From assembly GCA_944321875.1 (NCBI GenBank), contig CALUMX010000001.1:62001-126000 (forward strand): a stretch of DNA of 64,000 nt, given 5' to 3'. The translations under genes and the position numbers were made by a program. The notes under the pieces were generated by a model that worked only from the letters and a program-made list of their open reading frames with translations, did not search any database and was not told where the DNA came from. This stretch comes from an uncultured Muribaculaceae bacterium. Its GTDB lineage: Bacteria; Bacteroidota; Bacteroidia; Bacteroidales; Muribaculaceae. Shown here piece by piece: positions 55,401-61,386 of this stretch (position 1 is the first letter of the stretch; each line of letters opens with the position of its first letter).

Positions 55401-56087
55401 GATGGCAAACGAGAGAAGCAGCGCCAGCAGGGAGCCTTTGGCGGTCGTTTTCTTGAATTTCTTGTAGTAAATTACCAGGATGATGGCCGGGATACAGAGC
55501 AGGTTGAGCAGGTGGACGGCCACAGAAACGCCGATAACGAAGGCTATGGCAATCAGATAGCGGTCGGAGTTGGGTTGCTCGCTGCGGTTCTCCCATTTGA
55601 GAATCAGCCAGAAAGTCAGCGCCGTACAGAAGGAGGAGAAGGCGTAAACCTCTGCCTCTACTGCCGAGAACCAGAACGTATCACTCCAGGCATAGGCCAA
55701 CGCGCCTGCCACACCGCTGCCCATGATTACGGCCAGCTGTTGCCAGGTGAATTCCTCGGTGTCGTCCTTGACTGTCAGACGGCGCACCAGGTGGGTGATG
55801 GTCCAGAAAAGCAGCAGGATTGTCGCCGCACTGAGCAGACCTGACATGACGTTGACGCAGAGCGCCACCGTGTCGGGACCGGATGCGAAGTTGGCGAAGA
55901 ATCGGGCTGTAAGGTTGAAAATCGGGTTGCCGGGCGGGTGACCCACTTCGAGCTTATAGCCTTGGGCTATATACTCTCCGCAGTCCCAGAAGCTGGCTGT
56001 GGGCTCAAGCGTCATCATGTAGGTGACGGTGGCTATGATGAACACAAGCCAGCCCAGAGAGTTGTTAATCAGATTGTATCGTTTCAT
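52473..56087 (-). CDS. DUF2723 polytopic membrane protein, copy 2
   Basis: 1204 residues with the same architecture as copy 1: TLEPTASFWDCGEYIAQGY, GHPPGNPIF, a shared block NYLSSVDENGILFTSGDND, and C-terminal helical repeats. The two are clear paralogues. Bacteroidetes often carry several DUF2723 genes. A -7 element lies upstream at 56119-56126. Confidence 0.88.
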   Translation of the reverse strand: MKRYNLINNSLGWLVFIIATVTYMMTLEPTASFWDCGEYIAQGYKLEVGHPPGNPIFNLTARFFANFASGPDTVALCVNVMSGLLSAATILLLFWTITHLVRRLTVKDDTEEFTWQQLAVIMGSGVAGALAYAWSDTFWFSAVEAEVYAFSSFCTALTFWLILKWENRSEQPNSDRYLIAIAFVIGVSVAVHLLNLLCIPAIILVIYYKKFKKTTAKGSLLALLLSFAIIVFILYGLVPGFVEIAQYMELLFVNKLGMSFNSGVIFYSVAFAVLLAWTIYEFHTRNNMLRMKLSFLLTVFASGILFLGTSMFTPFLLTAILAAYLFWFCKEKMPVRIFQNIVLYITVIFIGYSSFAIILLRSNAQTPMDQNSPDNVFSLGSYLSREQYGKTPLLYGPVYNAPVKYDETGFAEMKTATKYVKGEKTSPDEPDRYIEIEDDFNSEYVYDPAMCTFFPRLYDSQSEQKYRGAMGTIKTTDVEVETPDGGYTIMQKPTFGENLRYFFQYQLNFMYWRYFMWNFAGRQNDIQGHGEITHGNWISGIPFIDNPRLGDQSKLPAPLGEGNAGHNVFYMLPLLLGLIGLLWQAYSGKRGIEQFWVVFFLFFMTGIAIVIYLNQTPEQPRERDYAYAGSFYAFAIWIGMGVAGVYQLIKAALKKKGEKETNPVFEKVAVAVAVVFGLFVPLQMVSQTWDDHDRSGRTACRDFGMNYLSSVDENGILFTSGDNDTFPLWYAQEVEGWRTDVRVVNLSYLATDWYLRQMQRPAYESAALPMQADNTTYAYNRRQVGILERNNPSQQAVEVFDAMTQFYKDNAENRIEPDNEKYLAFNFSNLYMPVNKDALVKNGSVKPEYRDMVVDSIAVNLLADPYITRKDGYLLYSHKAKMLDIISSDIKEGWNRPVYFAMTVPDDNYSLFTDYTKLTGMAYQLTPFYVDDISSVGNGYTDKAYDNVTTKFRWGGLDKATPDNYPYYDETAARMVNSNRMAILQIAGDLCYEAEVSGAVSSSADSLSLPASARTEAFRKSRYEKARNLLDLLDKKLPSFAVESNYMIELSVAQLYYQIYDYLKNPADKAKADKCYQRTIDKYADYMVYYDALDPQLLSGLTGEDLYIFLDGGFLNMLTQYHTRNPEGAKAKIEELKKKGANIWNFFTYTINRSADQNNHDARVNAITTFRMLSQLYPKEAEKYLQEHDTQMGILAQHASAAMN

Positions 56088-56118
56088 TTTTTGAAAAATA
56101 TTTGTCGAATTAATCTCA

Positions 56119-56126
56119 CAAAGATA
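56119..56126 (-). promoter_or_regulatory. -7-like element upstream of DUF2723 copy 2
   Basis: Minus strand TATCTTTG, 32 bp before the start. A TTG at 56145-56143 is closer (16 bp) than usual. Confidence 0.45.
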
Positions 56127-56181
56127 ATATCTATGTGATTAACAAGCAGAACGATGAGTCTTAAAGCCTGTTAAAATGCCA

Positions 56182-57144
56182 TTAATCAGTGCATATCTTG
56201 TCCTTTCCGACCGATTCGCCGTTGTAGGGCTCGATGTGGATGTTGATGATAGCGTTCTCTCCGTATTTCTGCTTCAGGGATTTTTCCGTGCAGTTGGCAA
56301 TCTCGTGCGCCTCCACGATGGTCAGCTGCGGCATGACCTTGATGTGGAAGTCGATGATGTAGATATTGCCGTTCTTGCGGGTGCGCAGATGGTGGAAAGC
56401 TATCACGCCGTCCACTTTGGCAATCTCGGCGCGTATCTCGGAGTTGACAGATTCGGGAAGGGATATTTCCAACAGCTCACAGATGGAGGGCATGGCGAGG
56501 CGGTAAGCCACCAGTCCGATAAAGATGCTGACCACGGCGGCTGCTATCGGGTCGAGGATGCGCCATGAGTCGCCGAGGAACATCGCACAGCCCACTCCCA
56601 CGAGTACGGCGATACTGGAGAAAGCGTCGCTGCGGTGGTGCCAGGCGTTGGCTACGAGGGCCATACTGTTGATTTGCTCGCCGACGATGCGCGTGTATTG
56701 GAACATCCATTCCTTGACGCCGATGGAGATGACAGCCATGATGAGCGCTACCATGCCGGGACGGGGCGGTATCTTGCCGTTGATGGCGTCGATAATCTGA
56801 CTCACGCTTTCCCAAAGCAGTCCGACAGCGACGATGAAGAGGGCAAAGCTGATGAGCATCGTGGCGAAGGTCTCAAACTTGCCGTGTCCGTAGCGGTATT
56901 TATGATTTTCTCCACGTGCCGACACGCCGATGAAGAGAATGACGATGACATCTGTCACCGAATCGGAGACAGAGTGTACGCCGTCGGCTATCATGGCACC
57001 GGAGTTTCCGATGAAGCCGGCGATTACTTTGGCCACTGAGAGAATCAGGTTGACAACGAATCCTACCCATGTGATTTTCTTGGCTTTTTCCGTACGAGCC
57101 ATCTCGTTGGAGAGAATTTGCTTGTTTTCTTTGGACGTTTCCAT
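56182..57144 (-). CDS. Cation diffusion facilitator (CDF) family transporter
   Basis: 320 residues. Six transmembrane helices, with metal-site motifs DGVHSVSDSVTD (helix 2) and HHRSDAFSS (helix 5), and a C-terminal cytoplasmic ferredoxin-like domain (residues about 215-310, ISLPESVNSEIRAEI, HIKVMPQLTIVEAHEI). CDF proteins export Zn2+, Fe2+ or Mn2+ by proton antiport. The metal cannot be told. Weak or absent promoter signal. Confidence 0.93.
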   Translation of the reverse strand: METSKENKQILSNEMARTEKAKKITWVGFVVNLILSVAKVIAGFIGNSGAMIADGVHSVSDSVTDVIVILFIGVSARGENHKYRYGHGKFETFATMLISFALFIVAVGLLWESVSQIIDAINGKIPPRPGMVALIMAVISIGVKEWMFQYTRIVGEQINSMALVANAWHHRSDAFSSIAVLVGVGCAMFLGDSWRILDPIAAAVVSIFIGLVAYRLAMPSICELLEISLPESVNSEIRAEIAKVDGVIAFHHLRTRKNGNIYIIDFHIKVMPQLTIVEAHEIANCTEKSLKQKYGENAIINIHIEPYNGESVGKDKICTD

Positions 57145-57199
57145 AGCTTAACGTGAAAAATTAGATTTAAACCTATTGAGAAAAATTTAAAACAGTATC

Positions 57200-57244
57200 T
57201 AAAGAAAACAGACCCTCTACTCACTCGGAGCAGTAGGTCTGTTT
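57200..57244 (-). terminator. Terminator between purF-like and CDF genes
   Basis: AAACAGACC (57206-57214) pairs with GGTCTGTTT (57236-57244). T-runs occur on both sides (minus strand TTTTCTTT, plus strand GTTTGTTTTT), so it may work in both directions; the minus-strand use ends the purF-like transcript. Confidence 0.7.
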
Positions 57245-57273
57245 GTTTTTATTCTGATGGATTTGATTTGCTT

Positions 57274-58680
57274 TTAGAAGTGGCTTGAGCCGTCGAAGCA
57301 GTGCGTGCAAATCTGGCATTTCGGCAGGCCGATAGCCTCGATGAGCGTTTCAAGCTTGTTGAACTTCAGAGAGTTGAGCTTGAAGTGGCTTCTGATTTCC
57401 TCCACCAGACGATTGTATTCGGGCGAATCAGTGGTGGCATATTTGTCAAGGTTCTTGTTGGGGTCGCCCTCCAGTTTGCCGATGATGCGGCGCGTAATCA
57501 GCTCCATGTCGCTCTTGGAAGCGGAGAAGCCTACGAACGGACAGCTGAAGATGAGCGGCGGGCAGGCGATACGCATGTGAACCTCCTTGGCACCGTAGTC
57601 AAACAGAATCTTCACGTTGTCGTGCAACTGAGTACCGCGGACGATGGAGTCGTCGCAGAAAAGCAGTCGCTTGCCGTTGAGCATGGCACGGTTGGGGATA
57701 AGTTTCATCTTTGCCACGAGTGAGCGCATGGACTGGTCGCTCGGTGTGAAGCTGCGGGGCCATGTCGGCGTGTATTTGGAGATGGCGCGGTGATAGGGAA
57801 CACCCTTGCCCTGTGCGTAGCCGAGAGCCATGCCGACTCCGGAGTCGGGGATACCGCAGGCGCAGTCAACTACTGAATCGTCGGATTTACCCATTGTCTC
57901 GCCGCATTTGAAGCGAACGTCCTCGACGTTGATGCCTTCGTAGCAGGAAGTAGGGAAGCCGTAATATACCCACAGGAAAGAGCAAATCTGCATCTGCTTG
58001 TTGGGTTCGCGTAATTGGGTGATACCGTCGGCCGTGATGTGCAGAATTTCGCCCGGACCTACAAAACGCTCGATTTCGTAGTCGAGGTTAGGGAAGCTGG
58101 TCGACTCGCTGGAGGCAGCGTAAGCGCCTTCCTTCTTGCCGATTACAATCGGCGTGCGGCCGAGCTTGTCGCGGGCGGCAATCAAGCCGTTCTCGGTGAG
58201 AATCAGCATGGAAGCTGAGCCTTTTATCTTGTTGTATACGTTTTCAATGCCTTCTTTGAAATCCTTGCCTTGCGTGATGAGCAATGCGATGAGCTCCGTT
58301 TGGTTAGTGATGCCGGAGCTTAACTCTGCAAAATGGTTGTTCTGTTCAAGCAGTTCCTTCTCAAGCTCCTCAATGTTGACGATTTTGGCCACAGATACAA
58401 TTGCAAATCGTCCGAGATGTGAATTGAAGATAATCGGTTGCGGGTCAGTGTCACTGATGATTCCGATGCCGGAATTGCCTGTAAATTTGCTTAGTTCGTT
58501 CTCAAACTTGGTGCGGAAATAAGTGCTTTCAAGATTGTGGATAGAGCGAATAAAGCCTTTCTCCGGGTCAAACGTAGCCATACCGGCGCGTTTTGTTCCT
58601 AAATGCGAGTTGTAGTCTGTTCCATAGAATAAGTCTGCTTTGCAGCTACTCTTTGAGATTGTTCCGAAAAAGCCACCCAT
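57274..58680 (-). CDS. PurF-like amidophosphoribosyltransferase with degenerate glutaminase domain
   Basis: 468 residues. C-terminal phosphoribosyltransferase domain is intact: PRPP loop CDDSIVRGT (342-350) and Fe-S Cys candidates Cys233, Cys373 and the CQICTHC cluster. The N-terminal Ntn-glutaminase domain is altered: the protein begins MGGFFG, so the catalytic Cys that follows Met in PurF (MCG) is missing, and the NG pair normally binding glutamine reads GR. It may depend on ammonia or act in another pathway. A second normal PurF is expected elsewhere in the genome. Confidence 0.85.
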   Translation of the reverse strand: MGGFFGTISKSSCKADLFYGTDYNSHLGTKRAGMATFDPEKGFIRSIHNLESTYFRTKFENELSKFTGNSGIGIISDTDPQPIIFNSHLGRFAIVSVAKIVNIEELEKELLEQNNHFAELSSGITNQTELIALLITQGKDFKEGIENVYNKIKGSASMLILTENGLIAARDKLGRTPIVIGKKEGAYAASSESTSFPNLDYEIERFVGPGEILHITADGITQLREPNKQMQICSFLWVYYGFPTSCYEGINVEDVRFKCGETMGKSDDSVVDCACGIPDSGVGMALGYAQGKGVPYHRAISKYTPTWPRSFTPSDQSMRSLVAKMKLIPNRAMLNGKRLLFCDDSIVRGTQLHDNVKILFDYGAKEVHMRIACPPLIFSCPFVGFSASKSDMELITRRIIGKLEGDPNKNLDKYATTDSPEYNRLVEEIRSHFKLNSLKFNKLETLIEAIGLPKCQICTHCFDGSSHF

Positions 58681-58704
58681 ACGTAATGTTTTTTATTTAC
58701 CCGG

Positions 58705-58712
58705 CAAAGATA
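58705..58712 (-). promoter_or_regulatory. -7-like element upstream of purF-like gene
   Basis: Minus strand TATCTTTG, 25 bp before the start. -33 box unclear. Confidence 0.45.
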
Positions 58713-58880
58713 GTGGAAATCTCGGAAATTGAAAAACGCATGACCCATTAACTTCTTCGGAAAAGACTAAAAAAAGCGTCCCGATGCTGCGTTTCCGTCA
58801 AGTTGCTTGATTTTTTAACAGTTTGTCTATCAAAATGGCAGGAAATGTGGATTTAATTTTTCTAATTGCATTTTTTGTGC

Positions 58881-58888
58881 TAATTTTG
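58881..58888 (+). promoter_or_regulatory. -7-like element upstream of aminotransferase gene
   Basis: TAATTTTG, 34 bp before the ATG at 58922; this supports that start over the longer open frame. -33 box is T-rich but not TTTG. Confidence 0.5.
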
Positions 58889-58921
58889 CAGGCCGAAAGA
58901 ACAAATATCAACAAGACTTTT

Positions 58922-60115
58922 ATGGAACACATTTCACAAAGAATCCAGGCGCTTTCTCCATCGGCAACATTGGCGATGTCGCAGAAAAGCAATGAGTTGA
59001 AGGCTCAAGGTGTCGACGTTATCAACATGTCAGTCGGAGAACCCGACTTCCATACTCCTGAACACATCAAGGAAGCAGCCAAGAAGGCTATCGATGAGAA
59101 TTTCACGTTCTATACTCCGGTTCCGGGTTACATGTCACTGCGCAAGGCGATTGCCGCGAAGATGAAAAACGAGAACAATCTTGATTTTGCTCCGGAGCAA
59201 ATCGTGGTTTCGGGTGGTGCGAAGCAGTCTTTGTGCAATGTGATTCTTGCCACTATCAATCCGGGTGACGAGGTGATTATCCCGACTCCGGCATGGGTAA
59301 GCTATGTGGAAATGGTGAAGCTCGCCGAGGGTGTGACCGTACAGGTGCCTGCAGGTGTTGAGCAGAATTTCAAGATTACTCCGGCTCAGTTGGAGGCTGC
59401 CATCACACCGAAGACCCGCATGGTGCTGCTCTGCTCTCCGTCAAACCCGACAGGTAGCGTTTACTCACGCGAGGAGCTGAAGGGTCTTGCTGACGTGCTG
59501 GCCAAGTATCCGGAGGTGCTCGTGCTCTCTGACGAAATCTATGAGCACATCAATTTCACCGGTTCATTCGCCTCTATTTCTGAATTTGAGGCTGTCAAGG
59601 ACCGTACGATTATCGTGAACGGTGTATCGAAGGCTTACGCGATGACAGGATGGCGTATCGGTTTCATCGCGGCTCCGCTCTGGGTGGCAAAGGCTGCCAA
59701 CAAGCTGCAGGGTCAATATACATCCAACCCTTCATCCATTGCCCAGAAGGCTGCTGAGGCGGCCTATCTCGGCCCGCAGGACTGCATCGAGGAGATGCGT
59801 CAGGCATTCCAACGCCGCCGCGACCTTATCGTGAGCCTGCTGAAGGAAATCCCGGGTCTGCGCATCAACCATCCGGAAGGCGCGTTCTACATTTTCCCGG
59901 AAGTGTCGGCCTACTTCGGTAAGAAATACGGCGACCGTGAGATTAAGGACGCCAACGACGTGGCTATGTACCTTCTGGAGGAGGCTCATGTGGCTACCGT
60001 CAACGGTGACGCATTCTGCGCTCCGGGCTACATCCGTCTGAGCTACGCGACGAGCGATGACAACATCCGTGAGGCTTGCCGCCGCATCGCTGAGGCTCTG
60101 GCAAAGTTGAAATAA
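58922..60115 (+). CDS. aspC: Class I/II aminotransferase (aspartate-type)
   Basis: 397 residues from the ATG at 58922; the frame stays open to 58823 but that extension has a hydrophobic, unlikely N-terminus and would cross the promoter. Markers: SNPTGS (174-179), SDEIYE (203-208) and PLP Lys237 in VSKAYAMTGWRIG. Transfers amino groups between aspartate and 2-oxoglutarate; the subgroup resembles Thermus-type aspartate/prephenate aminotransferases. Terminator follows. Confidence 0.92.
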   Translation: MEHISQRIQALSPSATLAMSQKSNELKAQGVDVINMSVGEPDFHTPEHIKEAAKKAIDENFTFYTPVPGYMSLRKAIAAKMKNENNLDFAPEQIVVSGGAKQSLCNVILATINPGDEVIIPTPAWVSYVEMVKLAEGVTVQVPAGVEQNFKITPAQLEAAITPKTRMVLLCSPSNPTGSVYSREELKGLADVLAKYPEVLVLSDEIYEHINFTGSFASISEFEAVKDRTIIVNGVSKAYAMTGWRIGFIAAPLWVAKAANKLQGQYTSNPSSIAQKAAEAAYLGPQDCIEEMRQAFQRRRDLIVSLLKEIPGLRINHPEGAFYIFPEVSAYFGKKYGDREIKDANDVAMYLLEEAHVATVNGDAFCAPGYIRLSYATSDDNIREACRRIAEALAKLK

Positions 60116-60138
60116 GATTGATTTATGACAATAGGAGA

Positions 60139-60174
60139 ATCCCGCATCGCTTTCCGTGATGCGGGATTTTTTTT
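60139..60174 (+). terminator. Terminator after aminotransferase gene
   Basis: ATCCCGCATC (60139-60148) pairs with GATGCGGGAT (60158-60167), 9-nt loop, then a run of eight T. Confidence 0.95.
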
Positions 60175-60245
60175 GAAAATAATTGAAGTTTCCGTGTAGT
60201 TTTTGAGGCGGTGGCTGCGTCTAACGGGTAAAAACTGACAGAAAG

Positions 60246-60734
60246 ATGGATGCATTGGAAAAAGAGTTTACGGGCGTCGTAAAATCGCACAAAGGAGCGA
60301 TTTATACGGTCTGCTACATGTTTTCGAAGGATGCCGACGAGGTGAAGGACCTGTTTCAGGAGGTGCTGATAAATCTCTGGCAGGGCTTTGCCCGGTTCAG
60401 GGGCGACAGTTCGCTGGACACGTGGATTTGGAAGGTGAGTCTAAACACCTGCATTTCGGCCGACCGGAAGAGGCGGCGGTGGAAGGATGTGGTGCCGCTC
60501 ACGATGGACATCAACCTTTTCGAGGACGACGACAGCGAGAGCCGGCAGATAGAGCTGCTGCGCGGGCGCATCAACCGTCTCGGGCCGTTTGACCGGGCCA
60601 TCGTGTTGTTGTGGCTGGAGAACCTCAGCTACGATGAAATCGGTGATATTGTGGGTATTACGGCCAAGAATGTATCCGTCCGGCTTGTCAGGATAAGAGA
60701 GCAGTTAAAGAAAATGTCAACACCTAAAAAGTAA
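60246..60734 (+). CDS. ECF-type RNA polymerase sigma factor
   Basis: 162 residues. Sigma region 2 reads KDADEVKDLFQEVLINLWQ and DTWIWKVSLNTCI (DNA melting and -10 recognition); region 4 is LWLENLSYDEIGDIVGITAKNVSVRLVRIRE (in parts), a helix-turn-helix for the -35. It directs transcription of a specific regulon. The next gene (5 bp downstream) encodes a membrane protein, probably its anti-sigma factor or partner. Signals that release it are unknown. Confidence 0.92.
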   Translation: MDALEKEFTGVVKSHKGAIYTVCYMFSKDADEVKDLFQEVLINLWQGFARFRGDSSLDTWIWKVSLNTCISADRKRRRWKDVVPLTMDINLFEDDDSESRQIELLRGRINRLGPFDRAIVLLWLENLSYDEIGDIVGITAKNVSVRLVRIREQLKKMSTPKK

Positions 60735-60739
60735 CAGCT

Positions 60740-61333
60740 ATGGAAGATTTGATTCTCACGGAAATGGATGAAATGAAGCAGCAGATTGCGTTGCTTAAAA
60801 AGAAACTGGATTCGCAGACGATTGTCAACGAGCGGTTGATGGACAGGGCGATGCGCTCCAATCTCTCGGTGTTGAACCGCAGGGCGTGGGTGCTGGGCAG
60901 CATGGGCGTGCTTGCCATGCCGTATTGCTGGTGGGTGTTTACAAAGTTTCATTTTTCGACCGCGTTTGCAGCCGCTACGGTGGTTTTCCTGGCCATCAGT
61001 ATCGTGGCTACCTGGCTGCAGCACAGGGGTGTGACGCCTTCCGAATTGATGCGTCTTGACCTTCTGACGGTGGCGGCACGCATGCAGCGGTTGCGTAAAA
61101 ACTACCTGGACTGGCTGAAGTTTTCCATCCCTGCGTTGCTTTGCTGGCTGTGCTGGTTTGTAGTCGAGGGACTGCGGATGGACGACAATTCACTGATAGT
61201 TCCTTTTGTGGTGGGAGGAAGCGTCGGAGCGGCTGTGGGAGCGGCTGTAGGCGTGGCCTATCTGCGCCGTACGCTGCGGACGATACGCGAAGTGCTCCGT
61301 CAGATTGAGGAGCTGAGGGAAATGGAACGGTAA
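60740..61333 (+). CDS. Membrane protein, probable partner of the ECF sigma factor
   Basis: 197 residues. N-terminal cytosolic coiled coil (1-45), two transmembrane helices close together (about 52-90), a short loop, two more at about 130-165, and a charged C-terminal tail. No zinc anti-sigma motif (HxxxCxxC) is present, so it is not a typical ZAS protein. Bacteroidetes sigma factors are often next to short membrane proteins of this type. The function is unknown. Confidence 0.7.
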   Translation: MEDLILTEMDEMKQQIALLKKKLDSQTIVNERLMDRAMRSNLSVLNRRAWVLGSMGVLAMPYCWWVFTKFHFSTAFAAATVVFLAISIVATWLQHRGVTPSELMRLDLLTVAARMQRLRKNYLDWLKFSIPALLCWLCWFVVEGLRMDDNSLIVPFVVGGSVGAAVGAAVGVAYLRRTLRTIREVLRQIEELREMER

Positions 61334-61386
61334 TCTCCGCCGTTTTCTCGCCCCGGTTTGTCCTTTTGTTCCGGATGTTACCGTTG

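Noticed and set aside
54486-55844. Plus-strand open frame of 452 codons inside the second DUF2723 gene
   Set aside because: Antisense to a clear gene; no motif seen, and its composition fits a shadow frame.
58823-58921. Extended N-terminus of the aminotransferase
   Set aside because: The extra 33 residues are hydrophobic and cross a -7 promoter element; the conserved family start is at the ATG at 58922.
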